Assembly: GCF_000024265.1 (NCBI RefSeq) | Contig: NC_013204.1 | Location: forward strand, 2,344,180-2,408,179 | Source: Eggerthella lenta DSM 2243 | GTDB lineage: Bacteria; Actinomycetota; Coriobacteriia; Coriobacteriales; Eggerthellaceae | Direction: 5' to 3' | Length of the DNA: 64,000 bases | Shown here: positions 59,668-64,000 of the stretch, in pieces | How positions within the stretch are numbered: position 1 is the stretch's first letter | Layout: each line of letters opens with the position of its first letter | Notes under the pieces: generated by a model | Seen by the model: only the letters and a program-made list of their open reading frames with translations | What the model was told of the DNA's origin: nothing | The model's database searches: none | Program-made: the position numbers and the translations under genes

Positions 59668-61494
59668 CTATGGTGTATAAACTCGCATGCAAAGCTCAAA
59701 GATCGAAGTAGTTAGTAGGGCAAACGACACTACAAAAATGACGAGGTTGTATCCCTTTCTCGAGTTTTCGTTAATGATTTTGCTGTTGAAAAACAAAGCC
59801 AGGAAAGGAATCACAAGGGGAAGCAAGTAACGGCCTTGACAGCCCTCTATCGTATTCGACCCCACTGCAGTGTAGGAAACATATAGAGCCGATGCCATCA
59901 ATGCAGACGTACCAACTAATAGCAAGGACCCGGCAACACGATAGCGCCATTTTGCGTAACGGAAAGAATGCTCATTCAAGTCGGTAGCGGCAACGAGAAT
60001 GAGGATTACAAGCGGTAGGCTTCCCCATGAAGACATCCCGAGGTAAGCAAAGAAGCTAGTGTAATTCGAGGCGTTCGGAATAGACAGGTACTCCGACAAG
60101 AACCTCGTTAGGACATTCAGGTACCCTAAGGGATCGGAAAGAACGAAAGCAACCTGACCCGCGGAATTCACACCTGAGCCCCCTCGAGTATCCCCGCTAC
60201 CAGGGCCCTGAACGACAAACGGCAACAAGAACGTAGCCATTACGAGAAGAGCCGAACAAATCATCGCCGCCCGATATCTAAAAGCGAATTTTTTAGTCTT
60301 AAATTTGGACTTCGGAATAAACAAGAGCAAGATAAAAATCGGGAAATAAATTGCTTTCGGACCAAGACCTATCAAAAAGGAGAGCACAACCAACAATACT
60401 TCTTTAAAGGTCAGTGCTTCATCTGGTTTTTGCATCCAGGAAAGATACCGCAAGAATCCGAAAAGAATCCAGCCGGTAAGCCATGTGTCATACGAGTAAT
60501 TGGCGGAAAGAAATACAACCGTAGGCAAGAAAGAGAACGCCAATGCGAGCATCTTTTGAGATCTAAGGCCCCTGACCCCAAAAAAGACCAACGTGAAAAA
60601 GAACAGCACATTCGATATCCGCCCAAGGATGAATATCCAAGTAAACGGAAGATGAAGCAATCTCCCAAGCCACAGCCCTAGAGCGCTTGGAATATATCCA
60701 AGCGCCTGATAGCTTAACGTCGAAGAACCGTAAACAGAACCGAAACCATCAACGGTTATCGCAGGAGCCAAGCCTTCTGCATCCAATTCGCTTATCAGAG
60801 ATCCGTAAGCATCGCCCTGATACATCCAATGACTGTAGTCGCCTCCGCCAATGTAGGGCGGATTCAACAAAGACATGTCTGCTTGGCTATACTCTGGCGA
60901 AACCAGATATGACACTGCATTTGCAAAATCGTAGTGTATGTGATCATCCCAAGACACACTAGTCTGCACAGGCGTAAGCAAACACACCAAAACGCCGAGC
61001 GTGATGCCGACAGGAACAAAAATCTTCTCAGGTTCCCTCGCCAAAAAGCGACGATTGGCGAAAACCAAGAAAATGCTACCGCAAACCGCAAAGAAGAACA
61101 GCCCGAGAGCAACAGTCGGCTGGTAGGCTCCCGTTAAGGAAAACAGCATAGTTCCCAAAAGCCCGACGACCCCAGAGCCGACGAATCCTCCGACGCAGAA
61201 AAGGAGACGAGGTAGCAAGAAAGACTTTTGCCGATAGACGCTGCGTGCCCATCGGCATAACGAATCGAACACTCCAAGATATCGACACACACAATAGCTA
61301 ACTACGAAAAGAACCCAAACGGTCACGATTCGTTTTTTGCTCCAAGCGCTCAGATCGAAAACGCTTGCCACAGGGGCTCCGAACAACGTCAGAGCCTCAA
61401 AAACGACTGCCAGCAGAAAGGAAAGCAAAAGAACCTTTGCAATGCACTTAAGCAATTCTTTTTTTCGCACATCCAGGTGAACTCGATCCAACAT
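59668..61494 (-). CDS. DUF2142-type polytopic membrane protein
   Basis: This protein of about 608 residues has some 12 hydrophobic segments and the DUF2142 features SWDDHIHYDFANAVSYLVSP in the first external loop, YQALGYIPSALGLWLGRLL, ISNVLFFFTLVFFGVRGLRS and QGRYLLPLVIPFLALFF. Such GT-C-like proteins occur in surface-glycan loci, often near rhamnan genes, and may add a side-chain sugar outside the membrane. The ATG at 61494 is chosen; an upstream GTG at 61530 with GAGGAG is also possible. The gene is distinctly AT-richer than the first half of the window. Confidence 0.75.
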   Translation of the reverse strand: MLDRVHLDVRKKELLKCIAKVLLLSFLLAVVFEALTLFGAPVASVFDLSAWSKKRIVTVWVLFVVSYCVCRYLGVFDSLCRWARSVYRQKSFLLPRLLFCVGGFVGSGVVGLLGTMLFSLTGAYQPTVALGLFFFAVCGSIFLVFANRRFLAREPEKIFVPVGITLGVLVCLLTPVQTSVSWDDHIHYDFANAVSYLVSPEYSQADMSLLNPPYIGGGDYSHWMYQGDAYGSLISELDAEGLAPAITVDGFGSVYGSSTLSYQALGYIPSALGLWLGRLLHLPFTWIFILGRISNVLFFFTLVFFGVRGLRSQKMLALAFSFLPTVVFLSANYSYDTWLTGWILFGFLRYLSWMQKPDEALTFKEVLLVVLSFLIGLGPKAIYFPIFILLLFIPKSKFKTKKFAFRYRAAMICSALLVMATFLLPFVVQGPGSGDTRGGSGVNSAGQVAFVLSDPLGYLNVLTRFLSEYLSIPNASNYTSFFAYLGMSSWGSLPLVILILVAATDLNEHSFRYAKWRYRVAGSLLLVGTSALMASALYVSYTAVGSNTIEGCQGRYLLPLVIPFLALFFNSKIINENSRKGYNLVIFVVSFALLTTSIFELCMRVYTP

Positions 61495-61581
61495 GCCAGG
61501 TCTACCCTGCCCTTCGACTATCTTTTCCACACATTTGACGCAGCTCCTCAAACGCCGATCTGTTACGCATACCTAAACTTT

Positions 61582-64000
61582 TTACAGATGGTAATAGCAG
61601 TTATAAGGCTCGTTTGTCGACAGATTGGGATTCGCATATGGATCCCCTTTGACATAATATTCCGCCCATCTGTAATTCATGAACGAAACCTCGCGATGGA
61701 ACCTTATCTTCTTTTCAGCGCTACTCTCGAATCCTCGAGACAGGGACTCATAGTGGAACAGCTCCACTTCGGGCGTGTAAACGACCAGCAATTCCATATC
61801 TCTGACTTTCAAGCAATAGTCTACATCGTTGAACGCAACTGCCAATTCCTCAGAGAATCCGTCAACACTTTCGAAAACGCCTCGTTTAGTCATCATGCAA
61901 GCAGCAGTAACTGCACTCATGTCTTGCGTTGCATCGCTCAGAGAAAAATAGCCCCAGTTGCCTTTGGGCAGATTGCGACCAAGATGCCCCGCAACCCCAC
62001 CGGAAACGCATACGCCTGCATGCTGAATAGTCTCATCCCTAAAATACAGACGCACACCAACGACGCCGACGTCTTCGCGAGAACAGATACCGACCATGCG
62101 CTCCATCCACTCTGGGGTGATCACCTCGGTATCGTTGTTCAAAAGCAAGAGAAGATCTCCTCTTGCTTTCGAAACGCCGAAATTGATGAGCTTCGAGAAG
62201 TTAAACTCAGCCGGCCAATATTCAATCCGAATGCGATCACCATGCTCTTTTTCTAATTCCTCGTAATAGGCAAACGTTTTCGGCTCCGTGCTGTTATTCT
62301 CTACGATCACAATCTCGTACTTGTCATAGGTTGTTCTGTCTAAAACGGATTCCACGCACGTACGAAGCACATCACTGTGGTCTTTAGTTGGGATGATAAT
62401 CGACACAAGCGGTTCGCTCTCAGGCGGCAGATAGTCGACGCTGTACGTAAACGGGCGTCGCGACTGCCTCACGCAGGCCCGAATGCCGAGTCTATCCAAG
62501 TGGTTTTGGACTGCTTTTATACCGGCTTGCGTTGCGTAAGGCTTGTTGTCGGCATTCGCCGCCGTAGAGGATTCGCTGATGCGCCAATGATAGAGCACAC
62601 GGGCAACATGATGTATCTTCCTCGCACGTTCGGAAGCCTGAAGTGTCATATTGTGATCCTGGGCACCATCGAACTGCGCCGTGTTGGGCTCTAACTCGTC
62701 AAGAAGACTCTTTCGAATCGTCAGCAAGTGGCAGATATAATTGTTGTCGCGCAGCAAATCTATGTTGAAATCCGGCTTGAAGAAGGGCTCGGCCAACGTG
62801 CCGCTTGGCAACATCTTATCTTCGTCGCAATACAACAGATCAATGCTTTCGTCGGCATTCAAGGCTTTTGCGTACTCAAAGAGAAGATCAGGTTCGAGAA
62901 GATCGTCGTGATCGAAATAGCAAACGAAATCGCCTGACGAAACCGCCAAACCGGCATTGGTGTTCTCGGAAATCCCGCCGTTCGACTCAAGAACAACGCT
63001 TTTAATGCGCTTGTCGTTCGACGATGCCTCTTCGACCAAGCCGACAAGCACCTCGTCTTTCGGACTGGCGTTGACTAGGATAAGTTCCCAGCGCCCATAG
63101 CTCTGCGAAACAACGGAATTCAGCATATCCAGGAAAAAGGGTTTCGGGGTTTTGTAAAGCGGCACCACGATGCTGAAAAGCGGCCGATAATCGAAAAACG
63201 TTTCATGCTGTTTGGCGAGAGCTCCTAAATCTACCCTATGCTCCTCAAACCATTTCGGGTAGCAGGGATCGCTTTGCGCACTGAGCATTATCTCATTGCT
63301 GTCATCTCGTATTTTCCTATAGGCATGGTCCTCGATAGCCTCAAAGCTATCGAGCTCGGGATGGGCCTTATCGATCAAGCGGAACACGAGGTTCTGAATC
63401 TTGTTGGGAACGCGAATCGAGAACTGTATCTCTCGGAAAAAGATGCGTTCCGAAACGTCCGATCGAACCTTAACATCGCTGAGAAACACCGGGCTTATCG
63501 CAATCTCTTGGAGACTATCGTTTGTACAGGTAATTTGAACGATACTGTCGTTTCTGTACGGCATGCGGACAAGACCACGCAAGATGTTTACATTCTTGTC
63601 GGATATGCAGTCCCAAAACTCCATGCTTATTTTGCTGTACGTTCCAATCTTATCGTAGTCCCTGATTTCTTTGCATAGCTCCTTGTTGAAACGATAGTTT
63701 ATACGCGACTGCCACTTCGCCTTTTCGAAATTGATCGAAAAGGAGCATTGGTCAAGCGCGCTTCCTTTCTCGTCAACCCCGAAGATAGAAAGCGAAACAC
63801 TCCGGATGCGTAAGATTGGAAACACGAGCACGAACGTCCGCTCGCTACCAGTCTCGCTCGAAAGGGTCTCGTACAACCCACAGGGGACAATCAGGTCGTT
63901 CGAGGAAGCCTTCGCTTTTAGCGAGATGTCGGAAGCCATCTCGTCCACGAGCAACCTCGCATACATTTTGCCATCGCCTCGGCATATTCCGCAAACTCGA
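61582..64000 (-). CDS. Double-domain family 2 glycosyltransferase (5' end beyond window)
   Basis: The frame stays open to the right edge. Before the ATG at 63966 it reads ICRGDGK, which matches the CRGDGK near residue 9 of the paralogue at 47105-49603, so the true start lies a few codons outside. The layout is the same: N-terminal beta-rich region (WQSRINYRFNKELCKEIRDY), first GT-A (FSIVVPLYKTPKPFFLDMLN, CYFDHDDLLEPD), second GT-A (VSIIIPTKDHSDVLRTCVES, LLLNNDTEVITPEW, FNDVDYCLKVRDM). It probably extends the rhamnose-containing polymer (inference). Codon use is AT-richer than in the paralogue. Confidence 0.87.
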   Translation of the reverse strand, partial: RVCGICRGDGKMYARLLVDEMASDISLKAKASSNDLIVPCGLYETLSSETGSERTFVLVFPILRIRSVSLSIFGVDEKGSALDQCSFSINFEKAKWQSRINYRFNKELCKEIRDYDKIGTYSKISMEFWDCISDKNVNILRGLVRMPYRNDSIVQITCTNDSLQEIAISPVFLSDVKVRSDVSERIFFREIQFSIRVPNKIQNLVFRLIDKAHPELDSFEAIEDHAYRKIRDDSNEIMLSAQSDPCYPKWFEEHRVDLGALAKQHETFFDYRPLFSIVVPLYKTPKPFFLDMLNSVVSQSYGRWELILVNASPKDEVLVGLVEEASSNDKRIKSVVLESNGGISENTNAGLAVSSGDFVCYFDHDDLLEPDLLFEYAKALNADESIDLLYCDEDKMLPSGTLAEPFFKPDFNIDLLRDNNYICHLLTIRKSLLDELEPNTAQFDGAQDHNMTLQASERARKIHHVARVLYHWRISESSTAANADNKPYATQAGIKAVQNHLDRLGIRACVRQSRRPFTYSVDYLPPESEPLVSIIIPTKDHSDVLRTCVESVLDRTTYDKYEIVIVENNSTEPKTFAYYEELEKEHGDRIRIEYWPAEFNFSKLINFGVSKARGDLLLLLNNDTEVITPEWMERMVGICSREDVGVVGVRLYFRDETIQHAGVCVSGGVAGHLGRNLPKGNWGYFSLSDATQDMSAVTAACMMTKRGVFESVDGFSEELAVAFNDVDYCLKVRDMELLVVYTPEVELFHYESLSRGFESSAEKKIRFHREVSFMNYRWAEYYVKGDPYANPNLSTNEPYNCYYHL

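Overview
The window is high-GC bacterial DNA with an actinobacterial look. It carries a GlnR-like orphan regulator next to a type I glutamine synthetase, an SARP/BTAD regulator, and at least two transcripts that appear to begin at the start codon. It also has lic-type phosphocholine genes and Wzm/Wzt rhamnan-type polysaccharide genes. Together these suggest the Coriobacteriia, most likely an Eggerthellaceae gut organism close to Eggerthella. That placement is inference from gene content and style; no rRNA is present.

Region 1 (1-27300) is mostly housekeeping. It holds prfB (start only), secA, a BrnT/BrnA toxin-antitoxin pair, a large BTAD regulator, a P1-family peptidase and a ClC channel. 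Then comes a ribosome/NAD/proline block read leftwards (rplU, rpmA, obg, proB, proA, nadD, yqeK, rsfS), followed by polA, a glnR-like gene with glnA, and a methionine ABC transporter (metNIQ). metNIQ is preceded by an apparently leaderless 27-codon leader peptide. A universal stress protein, a short glycan-priming set (glycosyltransferase, aminotransferase, phosphoglycosyltransferase) and an Hpt protein close the region.

Region 2 (27300-40120) is the most interesting part: a choline/ethanolamine-type uptake and activation locus. It contains two paralogous solute-binding lipoproteins, an ABC ATPase and a fused permease, an EutH-type transporter, a winged-helix-LicC protein and a winged-helix-LicC-LicA fusion. 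Next to it lie a flippase and two LicD-family transferases. Three separate transcription units here share the same promoter architecture (TTTACA, 17 bp, TATGAT-like) with a GTTCAAT/ATTGAAC inverted half-site pair in the same register. This looks like a local regulon, possibly controlled by the enzymes' own DNA-binding domains. The logical flow is import of a choline-like compound, phosphorylation (LicA), CDP activation (LicC), transfer to glycan (LicD) and flipping.

Region 3 (40200-64000) is a surface-polysaccharide cluster. It has many GT2 glycosyltransferases, two large multi-membrane-span GT-C-like proteins, the dTDP-L-rhamnose genes rfbA/B/C/D, and an ABC exporter (Wzm/Wzt) on the opposite strand. 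The Wzt carries a C-terminal domain that reads as three cell-wall-binding-2 (CWB2) repeats, an unusual pairing. It also encodes a secreted NlpC/P60 hydrolase with wall-binding repeats, two of which are about 96% identical at the DNA level. The last gene runs off the right edge.
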